A stretch of 64,000 bases of DNA from Sphingomonas aquatilis (GCF_014196115.1 NZ_JACIDB010000008.1:86715-150714); one strand, 5' to 3'. Shown: positions 24,485 through 33,570, counted from the stretch's first letter. The notes: generated by a model not told the origin, from the sequence alone. Made by a program: numbers and translations.

Positions 24485-24796
24485 CGCGACCTCCCGGGCA
24501 GACCTGTGGACAACATGGGGATGATCGATAGGACAAGTCGGCAGGTCCGCCAAGCGACCCTCACGCCGTGGACAACCCGCATTTCATCCACATGTTCGCC
24601 AACATGGCACGTTTTTATCCACAGATCGTGGAAAACGGGGACATGGCGAACCGAATCGACACGATTCCGCGCGTCCTTGCCCGTCAACCTGTGGGTGATT
24701 AGGGCATGAAACCGCTTATCCCGTATTCCACGTGCCAATCACTTCATCATCCTTTCTAAGAATCTTATTATAGGAAGAAGGACGCTGACCGATCCT
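24485..24796. other. oriC: Proposed chromosomal replication origin (oriC)
   Basis: This non-coding gap lies between leftward ppsR and rightward hemE. It contains a perfect DnaA box TTATCCACA at 24615-24623, single-mismatch boxes at 24505-24513 (TGTGGACAA) and 24584-24592 (TCATCCACA), and weaker ones at 24567-24575, 24627-24635 and 24690-24698. An AT-rich stretch at 24737-24782, unusual for this GC-rich genome, is a candidate unwinding element. Three GANTC sites (24653, 24663, 24760) could be targets of CcrM methylation. Most coding strands switch direction here. No TTAA-N7-TTAA CtrA site is seen, unlike Caulobacter. Confidence 0.85.
24615..24623 (+). promoter_or_regulatory. Perfect DnaA box
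   Basis: TTATCCACA matches the DnaA consensus at all nine positions. It is flanked on both sides by near-matching boxes within 120 bases, which is unlikely by chance in GC-rich DNA. Confidence 0.85.
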
Positions 24797-25816
24797 GTGA
24801 ACAAGCCGCTGCTCGCCACGCTGAAGGGTGCGAAGCCGGCCGTGCCGCCGATGTGGCTCATGCGTCAGGCCGGGCGCTATCTGCCCGAGTATCGCGCGCT
24901 GCGGGCGGAGAAGGGCGGCTTCCTGGCGCTCGCCACCGATCCGATCGCGGCAGCCGAGGTGACGCTGCAACCGATCCGCCGCTTCGGCTTCGACGGCGCG
25001 ATCCTGTTCTCCGATATCCTGATGGTGCCCTGGGCGCTGGGGCAGGAGCTGACGTTCGGCCCGGGTGAGGGACCGCGACTGACCCCGCCGTTGGTCGATC
25101 ATGCGCTGGGGGCGCTGGAACGGGTGCCTCAGCGCCTCGAGTCGGTCTATGCCACCTGTGAGCGGGTGGCCGCTGCCTTGCCGCCTGAGACCGCCTTTCT
25201 GGGCTTTGCCGGCAGTCCCTGGACGGTCGCGACCTATATGGTGGCGGGGCAGGGGTCAAAGGACCAAGGCGAGACGCGCGGTTTCGCTTATGCCGACCCG
25301 GCTGCGTTCGGCGCGATCATCGATGCGATCGTCGCCATGACGATCGACTATCTCGCACGCCAGATCGAAAGCGGCGTCGAAGCGGTGCAACTGTTCGATA
25401 GCTGGGCAGGATCGCTGTCGCCCGACCAGTTCGAACGCTGGGTGATCGCCCCCAATGCGGCGATCGTCGCCGGGCTGCGGGCGCGGTGTCCGAACGCGGT
25501 CATCATCGGCTTTCCCAAGGGGGCAGGGGGCAAGCTCCCCGCCTATGCCCGAGACACCGGCGTCGACGCGATCGGATTGGATGAGACGGTCGATCCGGCC
25601 TGGGCGGACGCGGTGCTGCCGCAGGGGTTGCCGGTGCAGGGCAATCTCGACCCATTGGCGTTGCTCGCCGGCGGTGCGGCCTTGGACGCGGGCATCGATC
25701 GGGTGCTCTCCGCCTTCCGTCACCGGCCGCACGTCTTCAACCTCGGCCATGGCATCGGCCAGTTCACCCCGATCGCGCATGTCGAACATCTGATCCAACG
25801 GGTTAGGAACGCATAA
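24797..25816 (+). CDS. hemE: Uroporphyrinogen decarboxylase
   Basis: This 339-residue enzyme decarboxylates the four acetates of uroporphyrinogen III in heme synthesis. The signature P-M-W-L-M-R-Q-A-G-R-Y-L-P-E-Y lies at about residues 17-32, and G-F-A-G-S-P-W-T near 135 follows the family. The GTG start directly follows the proposed origin. Its stop overlaps the hemJ start by one base (TAATG), so the pair forms a heme operon. Confidence 0.93.
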   Translation: MNKPLLATLKGAKPAVPPMWLMRQAGRYLPEYRALRAEKGGFLALATDPIAAAEVTLQPIRRFGFDGAILFSDILMVPWALGQELTFGPGEGPRLTPPLVDHALGALERVPQRLESVYATCERVAAALPPETAFLGFAGSPWTVATYMVAGQGSKDQGETRGFAYADPAAFGAIIDAIVAMTIDYLARQIESGVEAVQLFDSWAGSLSPDQFERWVIAPNAAIVAGLRARCPNAVIIGFPKGAGGKLPAYARDTGVDAIGLDETVDPAWADAVLPQGLPVQGNLDPLALLAGGAALDAGIDRVLSAFRHRPHVFNLGHGIGQFTPIAHVEHLIQRVRNA

Positions 25817-26262
25817 TGGAAGCCCTGGCAGGCGCCTATCTGTGGATCGTCGCGGCGCACGTGATCTTCGTCATCTTCTGGATGGCGGGCCTGTTCATGC
25901 TGCCGCGTTACCTCGTCTATCATCAGGAGGCGCTGGCGGCGGGGCGCAGCGACGAGGCGGCGCTTTGGGTGGAGCGCGAGGGCAAGATCCGCAGCATCAT
26001 CCTGACCCCGGCGATGATCGTGGTATGGGTGCTCGGCCTGACGCTCGCCACCGTGGGCCAGCATTGGGGCGAGGGGTGGCTGCACGCCAAATTCGCCCTC
26101 GTGCTGCTGCTGTCGGGCTATCACGGCTGGGCGGTCGGCTATGCCAAAAGGCTGGCGCGGGGCGAGATGCGGCTCGATGGTCGCACGTTGCGCATGATCA
26201 ACGAGGTGCCGGCGCTGCTGGCGACGGTGATCGTCGTGCTGGTGTTCGTAAAGCCGTTCTGA
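25816..26262 (+). CDS. hemJ: Protoporphyrinogen oxidase HemJ
   Basis: This 148-residue inner-membrane protein has four hydrophobic segments. A conserved histidine in the first (A-A-H-V-I-F-V-I-F-W), the F-M-L-P-R-Y-L-V-Y motif near 28, the P-A-M-I-V-V-W segment and K-x6-H-G-W are typical of HemJ, the heme-containing oxidase that makes protoporphyrin IX in many alphaproteobacteria. The overlap with hemE supports this role. Confidence 0.88.
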   Translation: MEALAGAYLWIVAAHVIFVIFWMAGLFMLPRYLVYHQEALAAGRSDEAALWVEREGKIRSIILTPAMIVVWVLGLTLATVGQHWGEGWLHAKFALVLLLSGYHGWAVGYAKRLARGEMRLDGRTLRMINEVPALLATVIVVLVFVKPF

Positions 26263-26428
26263 GCCTGACGCTGTTCTGCGCTTGACGGGGGCCTTGGGCC
26301 CTCTTACCTCCTGCCGACGCGTAGAGCCGCCGCCCGGTGGCTCCGCGTTCCTCCTCCGGCTGTTCGTCGCTGCGGTTCCTTCGCCGATCTGAAGCCTCTC
26401 CCCACTGCCTACGCATTCGGATTATTCC

Positions 26429-27685
26429 ATGCATCTTAAAGACTTGAAGAAGAAGACCCCCGCCGACCTGGTCAGCATGGCCGAGGAATTGGGGGTCGAG
26501 GGCGCCTCGACGCTGCGCAAGCAGGATCTGCTGTTCGCGATCCTGAAGGTGCAGGCGGAGAATGGCGACCAGATCATGGGCCTCGGCACGATCGAGGTTC
26601 TGCAGGACGGTTTCGGCTTCCTGCGCTCGCCGGAAGCGAACTATCTTGCCGGCCCGGACGATATCTACGTTTCGCCCAATCAGGTGCGCAAGCACGGCCT
26701 GCGTACGGGCGATACCGTCGAAGGCGAGATCCGTGCGCCCAAGGATGGCGAACGCTATTTCGCGCTGACCAAGCTCACCTCGGTGAACTTCGACGATCCC
26801 GAAGCCGTCCGCCACCGCGTCAATTTCGACAACCTGACGCCGCTCTACCCGGAATCGAAGCTGACGCTCGATCCCGCCGATCCGACGCAGAAGGACAAGT
26901 CGGCGCGCGTCATCGACATCGTCTCGCCGCAGGGCAAGGGCCAGCGCACGCTGATCGTCGCGCCGCCGCGCGTCGGCAAGACGGTGATGCTGCAGAACAT
27001 CGCCAAGGCGATCACCGACAACCATCCCGAGGTGTTCCTGCTCGTGCTGCTGATCGACGAGCGGCCCGAGGAAGTCACCGACATGCAGCGCAGCGTGAAG
27101 GGCGAGGTGGTATCCTCGACCTTCGACGAACCCGCGCAGCGCCACGTCCAGGTCGCCGAAATGGTGATCGAAAAGGCCAAGCGCCTCGTCGAGCACAAGA
27201 AGGACGTCGTGATCCTGCTTGACTCGATCACGCGCCTCGGCCGCGCGTACAACACCGTGGTCCCGTCGTCGGGCAAGGTGCTGACCGGCGGTGTCGACGC
27301 CAATGCGTTGCAGCGCCCCAAGCGCTTCTTCGGCGCGGCGCGTAACATCGAAGAGGGCGGCTCGCTCTCGATCATCGCCACCGCGCTGATCGATACCGGC
27401 AGCCGCATGGACGAAGTCATCTTCGAAGAGTTCAAGGGCACGGGTAACTCCGAAATCGTCCTCGACCGCAAGGTCGCCGACAAGCGCGTCTTCCCGGCGC
27501 TGGACGTCGGCAAGTCGGGCACGCGCAAGGAAGAGCTGCTGGTCGACAAGGACAAGCTCAGCAAGCAGTGGGTGCTCCGCCGCATCCTGATGCAGATGGG
27601 CACGATCGACGCGATGGAATTCCTGCTCGACAAGATGAAGAATTCGAAGACCAACGAAGACTTCTTCGACAGCATGAACCAATAG
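26429..27685 (+). CDS. rho: Transcription termination factor Rho
   Basis: This 418-residue RNA helicase has an N-terminal helical domain ([14 protein letters not shown]), a cold-shock-like RNA-binding domain with G-F-G-F-L-R (near 67), Walker A (P-P-R-V-G-K-T) near 185 and Walker B (L-L-I-D-E-R) near 210. The Q- and R-loops follow (near 280-330). Its length is that of the compact Rho. The 166-base leader has no clear long hairpin. Confidence 0.95.
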   Translation: MHLKDLKKKTPADLVSMAEELGVEGASTLRKQDLLFAILKVQAENGDQIMGLGTIEVLQDGFGFLRSPEANYLAGPDDIYVSPNQVRKHGLRTGDTVEGEIRAPKDGERYFALTKLTSVNFDDPEAVRHRVNFDNLTPLYPESKLTLDPADPTQKDKSARVIDIVSPQGKGQRTLIVAPPRVGKTVMLQNIAKAITDNHPEVFLLVLLIDERPEEVTDMQRSVKGEVVSSTFDEPAQRHVQVAEMVIEKAKRLVEHKKDVVILLDSITRLGRAYNTVVPSSGKVLTGGVDANALQRPKRFFGAARNIEEGGSLSIIATALIDTGSRMDEVIFEEFKGTGNSEIVLDRKVADKRVFPALDVGKSGTRKEELLVDKDKLSKQWVLRRILMQMGTIDAMEFLLDKMKNSKTNEDFFDSMNQ

Positions 27686-27701
27686 CCGCAGCCGAGTGCG
27701 G

Positions 27702-27722
27702 CCTGCCGCATGCTGCGGCAGG
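27702..27722 (+). terminator. Hairpin after rho
   Basis: CCTGCCGCA (27702-27710) and TGCGGCAGG (27714-27722) form a perfect nine-base stem with a three-base loop, 17 bases after the rho stop. No T-run follows, so termination efficiency is uncertain. Confidence 0.45.
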
Positions 27723-27723
27723 A

Positions 27724-27790
27724 CTCGCACCGGCTCGGCCGGCGGGTGCGCCCAGGCGCAACCCGTCCGACGCGGGCTTCGCCCGCGTCC
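27724..27790. repeat. GGCCGGCGGG-type repeat, copy 2
   Basis: This second copy of the element at 15044-15114 has the same core (CGGCCGGCGGG, CCCGTCCGACG, GGGCTTCGC). Its terminal stem is GACGCGGGC-ttc-GCCCGCGTC, so the paired bases differ from copy 1 while the pairing is kept. Confidence 0.55.
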
Positions 27791-27803
27791 GCCGACTTCC
27801 ATC

Positions 27804-27893
27804 CGTCACCCCGGCCGTAGAGCCGGGGTCCCGCTCGCTTTTCTACCGTCCCGGGCAGACATAGCGGGACCCCGGGTCAAGCCCGGGGTGACG
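27804..27893. repeat. CGTCACCCCGG-type inverted repeat
   Basis: The left arm CGTCACCCCGG-ccgtagag-CCGGGGTCCCGCT and the right arm AGCGGGACCCCGGG-tcaag-CCCGGGGTGACG are nearly perfect inverses around about 25 bases. The ends share CGTCA with the repeats at 23553 and 36004. Confidence 0.75.
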
Positions 27894-28010
27894 ACGTGTT
27901 GCCCGCGCTTCGTCACCAGCAACACAACGTCACAATCCTCATCCACGCGTCGCCGATGGCTTTTGCGCGTTGCTGCGGTATGCACCACGGCATCAACGGG
28001 GAGTAACGAC

Positions 28011-28730
28011 GTGTCCATCATCGCCATGCTGAGCGCGGCCGCCGCCAGCGGGCCGGGGTCTCCGGCCGAGATCTGGCAGCATATCATCAACGATTTTTCG
28101 AACATCACGACCCCTGCGGCGCTGTCGGCGTTCGTGCAGGTGCTGATGATCGACGTCGTGCTGGCGGGGGACAATGCGATCGTCGTCGGCGCGTTGGCCG
28201 CGGGCCTACCGGTCGATCAGCGCAAGAAGGTCATCCTGATCGGTATCCTCGCCGCGCTCGTCCTGCGGATCATCTTCGCGCTGGCGGTCAGCTGGCTGCT
28301 CGGCGTGATCGGGCTGATCTTCGCGGGCGGCATTCTGCTGCTGTGGGTCGCATGGAAGATGTGGCGCGAGCTGCGGGGCGAGCACAACGCCGGCTCACCC
28401 GAGGTCGACGGCGACGAGACCGCTGGGCTGAAACCTGCCAAGAGCTTCGCCGCCGCCGCCTGGGCGGTCGCGGTCGCCGACGTGTCGATGAGCCTCGACA
28501 ACGTGCTCGCCGTTGCCGGCGCGGCGCGCGACCATCCCGGCATCCTGATCATCGGGCTGCTGCTGTCCGTCGCGCTGATGGGCATCGCGGCGAACCTGAT
28601 CGCCAAATATATCGAGCGCTATCGCTGGATCGCCTACGTTGGGCTGGCGGTGATCGTCTATGTTGCGGGCAAGATGATCTACGAAGGGGTGGTCGACCCC
28701 AATGTCGGGCTGATGAAGCTGTTCGGATAA
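28011..28730 (+). CDS. TerC family membrane protein (YjbE-like)
   Basis: This 239-residue integral membrane protein has seven hydrophobic segments. Duplicated acidic motifs, M-I-D-V-V-L-A-G-D-N-A near 45 and V-A-D-V-S-M-S-L-D-N near 160, are typical of the TerC/YjbE family, whose characterised members export manganese or other divalent ions. The GTG start is supported by GGGGAG at eight bases. No convincing yybP-ykoY manganese riboswitch was seen upstream. Confidence 0.83.
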   Translation: MSIIAMLSAAAASGPGSPAEIWQHIINDFSNITTPAALSAFVQVLMIDVVLAGDNAIVVGALAAGLPVDQRKKVILIGILAALVLRIIFALAVSWLLGVIGLIFAGGILLLWVAWKMWRELRGEHNAGSPEVDGDETAGLKPAKSFAAAAWAVAVADVSMSLDNVLAVAGAARDHPGILIIGLLLSVALMGIAANLIAKYIERYRWIAYVGLAVIVYVAGKMIYEGVVDPNVGLMKLFG

Positions 28731-28733
28731 GGG

Positions 28734-28760
28734 AAGGGGGGCCGCGAAGCCCCCCTTTTC
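28734..28760. terminator. Bidirectional terminator between terC and the hydrolase gene
   Basis: GGGGGGC (28736-28742) pairs with GCCCCCC (28749-28755). The stem is preceded by AA and followed by TTTT, so it serves the rightward terC and probably also the converging leftward gene. Confidence 0.85.
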
Positions 28761-28763
28761 ATG

Positions 28764-29474
28764 TCAGCCGAGGTGCGCCGCGAAGAAGCTGGCGGTGCGT
28801 TGATCGGCAAGGTTTGCCGACTCGTCCGAACGGCGCTGACCAAACTCGGTTGCGAAGCCGTGATCCTCACCGGGGTAGTCGAACAGCGTCACCTTCGCAT
28901 GATCGTCCAGCCCGGCGTGCATGCGGGCCTGCGCATCCTTGTCGACGAAATGATCCTCCTGCGGAATGTGCAGCAGCACCGGGTGCGCGATCGCATGCGC
29001 TTCGCCCAACAGTCCGTCGATGCCGACACCATAATAGCCGACGCTAGCGTCTACATCGGTACGGGCCGCCGTCATGAAGGCCAGCCGCCCGCCGAGGCAA
29101 TAGCCGACGACGCCGACCTTGCCGCCTTCGGCCAGCATCCCCCGCGCGGTGCGGATCGTCGCTTCGATATCGCGGATGCCGGCGTCCTGATCGAACTGCC
29201 CCATCAGGTCGAGCGCGCGTTGCATCTGGTCGGGAACGTCGGGGTCCAATTCAACGCCCGGTGCGATCTGCCAGAACAGGTCGGGGGCGAGCGCCAAATA
29301 GCCGTCCGCCGCCAGCCGATCGCATTTGCTGCGGATGCCGGCATTCACGCCGAAGATTTCCTGAATGACGACGATTGCCGCACGCGGCGTGCTTGCAGGT
29401 TCCGCGACATAGGTGTCGAAACGGCCTTTGCCGTCTAGCGTGTCGATGGTGATCGTCCGGGACGTGGCAGTCAT
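28764..29474 (-). CDS. Dienelactone hydrolase family protein
   Basis: This 236-residue alpha/beta hydrolase has the family cysteine nucleophile in G-Y-C-L-G-G (near 123), the aspartate region near 170 and the histidine in E-D-H-G-F (near 205). Substrate is unknown; family members cleave lactones or related esters. It is the only leftward gene within the rightward block between hemE and parB. A second, distinct family member lies after parB. Confidence 0.85.
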   Translation of the reverse strand: MTATSRTITIDTLDGKGRFDTYVAEPASTPRAAIVVIQEIFGVNAGIRSKCDRLAADGYLALAPDLFWQIAPGVELDPDVPDQMQRALDLMGQFDQDAGIRDIEATIRTARGMLAEGGKVGVVGYCLGGRLAFMTAARTDVDASVGYYGVGIDGLLGEAHAIAHPVLLHIPQEDHFVDKDAQARMHAGLDDHAKVTLFDYPGEDHGFATEFGQRRSDESANLADQRTASFFAAHLG

Positions 29475-29546
29475 GGGTGCTCCTCTCGCGCAGCCGATCC
29501 GGCTGGGCTATGGCAAACGCCACAGGGCCGCAACGGGATGCATGCG

Positions 29547-29792
29547 ATGAAGGTAACGGTGGACATCGATCTGACCCCGGAAGAGGCGCGTCGCGCGATG
29601 GGCCTGCCCGACCTGACGCCGCTGCACGAACGCTATGTCGCCGCGATGCTGGAAACGATGAACGGTCAGGTCCGCCCCGAATTGCTTGAAAATATGATGA
29701 AGAGCTGGGCGCCGATGGGCGAAGCGGGCTTTGCGATGTGGCGCCAGATGTTCGAGACGGCGACCAAGACGGGCGGCGGCTCGGGCAGCTGA
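29547..29792 (+). CDS. DUF6489-like small protein
   Basis: This 81-residue acidic cytoplasmic protein has M-K-V-T-V-D-I-D-L-T-P-E-E-A-R-R at the start and a helix ending in M-W-R-Q-M-F-E-T-A. This is close to a small alphaproteobacterial family found before mnmE (DUF6489 by recollection). ATG 29547 is preferred to 29538 because it leaves room for the GGG-rich site upstream. Its stop overlaps the mnmE start (TGATG). Confidence 0.65.
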   Translation: MKVTVDIDLTPEEARRAMGLPDLTPLHERYVAAMLETMNGQVRPELLENMMKSWAPMGEAGFAMWRQMFETATKTGGGSGS

Positions 29793-31066
29793 TGACGACG
29801 ATCTTCGCGCTGTCGAGCGGCGCGGCGCCGGCCGGTATCGGGGTCATCCGGGTGAGTGGTCCGGACGCAATGGCGGCGGTGAGCGCGATGGCAGGGACTT
29901 TGCCGCCACCCCGCGAGGCACGGGTGCGCGCGTTGCGGGACACCGGGGGCGCTTTGCTCGATCGCGCGCTCGTGCTGGTCTTTCCCGGACCGGCGACAGC
30001 GACAGGCGAAGATCTGATCGAACTGCATTGCCATGGCGGCCGTGCGGTGATCGCGGCGGTGCTGCGGGCGCTGGGGGAGCAGCCTGGCCTCCGCCCGGCG
30101 GTCGGAGGCGAATTCACACGCCGTGCGCTGGCGAACGGGCGCATCGATCTGGCCGAGGCTGCGGGTCTCGCCGACCTGTTGTCCGCCGACACCGAGCGGC
30201 AGCGCGTTGCCGCGCTCGCGGCGGCGGAAGGCGTGGTGAGCCAGCGCGTGCGCGGCTGGCTCGATCGGCTGGCGATGCTGTCGGCGATGGTCGAAGCGCA
30301 ACTCGACTTTGCCGATGAGGATGATGTCGACGACAACGCGGCGGCGATGGCTGCGGTGGTCGAAGGCCAGCGCGCGCTGGCGGCGGAGCTGGCGGCGGTG
30401 CTCGCCAACCCACCCGTCGAACGGCTGCGGGACGGGATCAGCGTCGTCCTTGCCGGCCCACCCAATGCGGGCAAGTCGACGCTCATCAACCTGCTCAGCC
30501 AGCGTGAGCTTGCGATCGTTTCGCCGATCGCCGGCACGACCCGGGATCGGATCGAGGCGACCGTGGTGCGGGACGGTCTGGTCTATGTGCTCACCGATAC
30601 GGCGGGGCTGACCGAGAGCGATGATCCCGTGGAGCAGATCGGCGTCACGCGCGCGGCGAACGCAATGGTTGCGGCGGACGTGCTGCTGTGGCTGGGCGAT
30701 ACCCCGCCACCGCGCGACGATGCGATATGGCTGCACGCGCGGGCTGACGTGCCCGGCCGGGTTGCAGCGGAGGGAACGCGGGCGGCGGTGTCGCAGGATG
30801 ATGGCGCCAGCGTCGAGGCGGTATGGCGCCTGATTGCTGCGGAGGGGGAGGCCATGGTGCCCCGGAGCGACGCGCTGGCGTTTCGCGAAAGCGAACGCGT
30901 GGCCTGCAGAGAAGCTCTGGACGCGATACGACAGCCGGACGGTGACCCGCTCGTCATCGCCGAGCAACTGCGATTGGCACGACGGGCGCTGGCCACGATC
31001 CTCGGCATCGATGCCACGGAGACAATGCTCGACGCCCTGTTCGGACGCTTTTGCATCGGCAAGTGA
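29792..31066 (+). CDS. mnmE: tRNA modification GTPase MnmE
   Basis: This 424-residue protein works with MnmG to modify uridine 34 of tRNAs. It has an N-terminal tetrahydrofolate-binding domain (A-L-S-S-G-x-x-P-A-G-I-G-V-I-R-V-S-G), a central helical region, the G domain from about 215 (P-N-A-G-K-S-T; A-G-T-T-R-D; D-T-A-G-L) and the C-terminal C-I-G-K motif. The stop is followed immediately by a parS site. Confidence 0.94.
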   Translation: MTTIFALSSGAAPAGIGVIRVSGPDAMAAVSAMAGTLPPPREARVRALRDTGGALLDRALVLVFPGPATATGEDLIELHCHGGRAVIAAVLRALGEQPGLRPAVGGEFTRRALANGRIDLAEAAGLADLLSADTERQRVAALAAAEGVVSQRVRGWLDRLAMLSAMVEAQLDFADEDDVDDNAAAMAAVVEGQRALAAELAAVLANPPVERLRDGISVVLAGPPNAGKSTLINLLSQRELAIVSPIAGTTRDRIEATVVRDGLVYVLTDTAGLTESDDPVEQIGVTRAANAMVAADVLLWLGDTPPPRDDAIWLHARADVPGRVAAEGTRAAVSQDDGASVEAVWRLIAAEGEAMVPRSDALAFRESERVACREALDAIRQPDGDPLVIAEQLRLARRALATILGIDATETMLDALFGRFCIGK

Positions 31067-31082
31067 TGTTCCACGTGGAACA
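31067..31082. other. parS: parS site 1
   Basis: TGTTCCACGTGGAACA is a perfect 16-base palindrome matching the chromosomal parS consensus bound by ParB. It begins at the base right after the mnmE stop codon, 6.3 kb from the proposed origin. Confidence 0.9.
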
Positions 31083-31120
31083 GTTTTGACGTTCAGAACG
31101 CGCTGGCATAGGCGCATCGC

Positions 31121-32956
31121 ATGTATGACGTGATCGTCGTCGGTGGTGGCCATGCCGGCACCGAAGCCGCCGCTGCCGCCGCGCGCCGCGGCGCAAACAC
31201 CTTGCTGCTTAGCCACGACCGACGCTTGATCGGAGCGATGTCGTGCAACCCTGCGATCGGCGGCCTGGGCAAGGGGCATATCGTTCGTGAAGTCGATGCA
31301 TTCGACGGCCTGATCGGCCGTGCCGCCGACGCAGCCGCGATCCACTACCGGATGCTCAACCGCAGCAAGGGTGCGGCGGTACAGGGACCACGCATCCAAG
31401 CGGACCGGCGACGCTATGCCGCGGCGATCCAGGCGATGCTCGCCGCCCTCCCGACGCTGACAATCGGCGAAGGTGATGTCGACGCATTGGTCATCGACGG
31501 GGGGCGCGCGACTGGTGTCGTATTGGGCGATGGCGCACGGATCGCAGGGCGGACCGTGGTGCTGGCGACCGGCACCTTCCTTGGCGGCCGGATGTTCCGG
31601 GGTGACGAACGCCATGAGGGCGGACGCATCGGCGAGCGCGCGGCGCGCAAGCTGGCGGAGCAATTGCGGGCGCTGGCCCTGCCGCTGTCGCGTCTGAAAA
31701 CCGGCACGCCTCCACGGATCGATGGTCGTACGATCGACTGGGCGCGGCTCGACGAGCAGCCGTCCGATACCGATCCGTGGACCATGTCGCCGATGACCTC
31801 GGCGCGTCTGCTGCCACAGGTCGCCTGTGCGATTACCCGTACCAACGGGGCGACGCATGATGCGATCCGCGGCGGGCTCGATCGCTCGCCGCTGTTCGGA
31901 GGGGCGATCGCGGGGCAGGGGCCCCGCTATTGCCCGTCGATCGAGGACAAGGTGCATCGCTTTGGTGACCGGGACGGGCATCAGGTCTTCCTCGAACCCG
32001 AGGGATTGGACGATGCCACCGTCTATCCGAACGGCCTGTCGACCTCCTTGCCCGTCGATGTGCAGACCGCGATGATCCGTAGCATCGCGGGGCTCGAGCG
32101 CGCGGCGATCACGCTGCCCGGCTATGCCGTGGAATATGATTATCTCGACCCGCGCAGTCTGGACACGACGCTTGCGCTGGCGGCGATCCCCGGCGTCTAT
32201 TGCGCGGGGCAGATCAACGGCACGACGGGCTATGAGGAAGCGGCGGGGCAGGGCCTTGTCGCCGGCCTCAACGCGGCGGCGACCGCGTGCGATCTGGAGC
32301 CCTGCGTTCTCGATCGTGCTTCGAGCTACACGGGTGTGATGATCGACGACCTGGTGTTGCAGGGCGTCACCGAACCCTATCGCATGCTGACCGCGCGCGC
32401 CGAATATCGGCTGTCGCTCCGCGCCGACAATGCGGAGACGCGGCTCGGCCCGATCGCCGAACGGCTTGGATGTCTGAGCGACGCCCGGCGAGCACACCAG
32501 CGCGATCTGCACGAGCAGCGGGCGGCGATCCGCGCAGGATTGTCGGGCATGGTCACCGCATCACAGCTTGCCCAGCGCGGCGCAAAGGTCGCGCAGGATG
32601 GCAGCCGGCGGACGGCCTATGAGTGGCTGCGCATGTCGGGCGTCACGCTCAATATGGTCGCGCCTGACGTGGTTGGTATTGCCCCGGCCGGGGTCCTCGA
32701 CGAAGTCATCGAGGATGCGCGCTATGCTCCCTACCTCGAGCGGCAGGCCGAGGAGGTCGAGAGGATGCGTCGTGACGAGCATGCGGTGCTGCCGGCCGAC
32801 CTTGATTATGGCGCGGTGCCTGGGCTGTCGAACGAGATGATCGATCGCCTCTGCAAAGCACGTCCGGGCTCTCTAGGCGCGGCCTCGCGGGTGCAAGGCG
32901 TTACCCCGGCGGCGCTGTCCGCCATCTATCTTTACGCACAAAGGCGGGCAGCATGA
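31121..32956 (+). CDS. mnmG: tRNA uridine-5-carboxymethylaminomethyl synthase MnmG
   Basis: This 611-residue FAD protein is the partner of MnmE. The FAD motif G-G-G-H-A-G-T-E-A lies at residues 8-16, M-S-C-N-P-A-I-G-G near 47 carries the redox cysteine, G-T-F-L-G-G near 155 follows the family, and the C-terminal helical domain contacts MnmE. The four-base overlap (ATGA) with rsmG makes them an operon. Confidence 0.95.
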   Translation: MYDVIVVGGGHAGTEAAAAAARRGANTLLLSHDRRLIGAMSCNPAIGGLGKGHIVREVDAFDGLIGRAADAAAIHYRMLNRSKGAAVQGPRIQADRRRYAAAIQAMLAALPTLTIGEGDVDALVIDGGRATGVVLGDGARIAGRTVVLATGTFLGGRMFRGDERHEGGRIGERAARKLAEQLRALALPLSRLKTGTPPRIDGRTIDWARLDEQPSDTDPWTMSPMTSARLLPQVACAITRTNGATHDAIRGGLDRSPLFGGAIAGQGPRYCPSIEDKVHRFGDRDGHQVFLEPEGLDDATVYPNGLSTSLPVDVQTAMIRSIAGLERAAITLPGYAVEYDYLDPRSLDTTLALAAIPGVYCAGQINGTTGYEEAAGQGLVAGLNAAATACDLEPCVLDRASSYTGVMIDDLVLQGVTEPYRMLTARAEYRLSLRADNAETRLGPIAERLGCLSDARRAHQRDLHEQRAAIRAGLSGMVTASQLAQRGAKVAQDGSRRTAYEWLRMSGVTLNMVAPDVVGIAPAGVLDEVIEDARYAPYLERQAEEVERMRRDEHAVLPADLDYGAVPGLSNEMIDRLCKARPGSLGAASRVQGVTPAALSAIYLYAQRRAA

Positions 32957-33570
32957 CCGAAGATGACGCTCGCGCATTGATGACGGCGCGGTTCGGATCG
33001 GCGCGCGTCGAGCGGATCGCCGCGTTTCTCGGGATGGTGGTCGCTGAGAACGACCAGCAAAATCTGATCGCGCCATCGACGATCGATAGGATCTGGGTGC
33101 GCCATGCACTCGACTCCGCGCAGTTGATGTTTCACGTGGAACAATCGGCGGGGTCGTGGCTGGATATCGGCACCGGGGGCGGCTTTCCCGGCATGATCGT
33201 CGCGCTGCTATTCGACGGCAAGGTGACGATGGCGGAACCGCGAAAGAAGCGGGCTATGTTTTTGCAGGCATGTGTCGACCACCTCGGCATAGCCAACGCC
33301 GATGTGGTGGCGAGCAAGGTTGAAGCTGTCTCGGGACGGTACGACATTATCTCCGCCCGCGCGGTGGCATCGGTCGAAAAGCTTTTGCAAGCGGCGGCGC
33401 CATGCGCCAAACCAGACACGCGCTGGATCCTGCCTCGCGGTCGGATCGAGCCGGAGCAGCTTACCGCGCTCCGCCGCCAGCGCGATCGAGTGTTTCACGT
33501 GGAACATAGTCTTACTGATCCGGACTCGGCGATCCTCATCGTCGATCGTCACAAGGGGCGCGCTTCATGA
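32953..33570 (+). CDS. rsmG: 16S rRNA (guanine-527-N7) methyltransferase
   Basis: This 205-residue SAM-dependent enzyme has [12 protein letters not shown] near 70 as the cofactor loop and A-E-P-R-K-K-R near 95, both family-typical. Two parS sites lie inside the gene in the same reading frame, so both are read as F-H-V-E (in M-F-H-V-E-Q near 60 and V-F-H-V-E-H near 180). The first falls before the SAM loop and the second near the C-terminus, so the protein accommodates them. The ATGA overlaps on both sides place it in the mnmG-parAB operon. Confidence 0.92.
   Translation: MTEDDARALMTARFGSARVERIAAFLGMVVAENDQQNLIAPSTIDRIWVRHALDSAQLMFHVEQSAGSWLDIGTGGGFPGMIVALLFDGKVTMAEPRKKRAMFLQACVDHLGIANADVVASKVEAVSGRYDIISARAVASVEKLLQAAAPCAKPDTRWILPRGRIEPEQLTALRRQRDRVFHVEHSLTDPDSAILIVDRHKGRAS
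33128..33143. other. parS: parS site 2, inside rsmG
   Basis: TGTTTCACGTGGAACA matches the parS consensus with the central CACGTG intact. Only one base pair breaks perfect symmetry. Confidence 0.88.
33491..33506. other. parS: parS site 3, inside rsmG
   Basis: TGTTTCACGTGGAACA is identical to site 2. It lies 61 bases upstream of the parA start. Confidence 0.88.

Larger units (their letters stand above)
27686..28010. other. Repeat-filled gap between rho and terC
   Basis: This 325-base gap contains a perfect hairpin directly after rho (27702-27722), a GGCCGGCGGG-type repeat (27724-27790), a CGTCACCCCGG inverted repeat (27804-27893) and about 115 bases without clear structure before terC. No coding frame stands out. 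Confidence 0.75.

Noticed and set aside
24724..24738. TATTCCACGTGCCAA, resembling a parS site next to the origin
   Set aside because: Only the central CCACGTG fits; both outer parts break the palindrome, so ParB binding is unlikely.
27995..28015. GGGGAGTA before terC, like the start of a yybP-ykoY riboswitch
   Set aside because: The rest of the riboswitch consensus is missing and the sequence is better explained as the ribosome binding site of the GTG start.
29251..32512. Large minus-strand open frames across mnmE and mnmG
   Set aside because: They are antisense to well-recognised genes and rich in R, H and Q with no recognisable domain.
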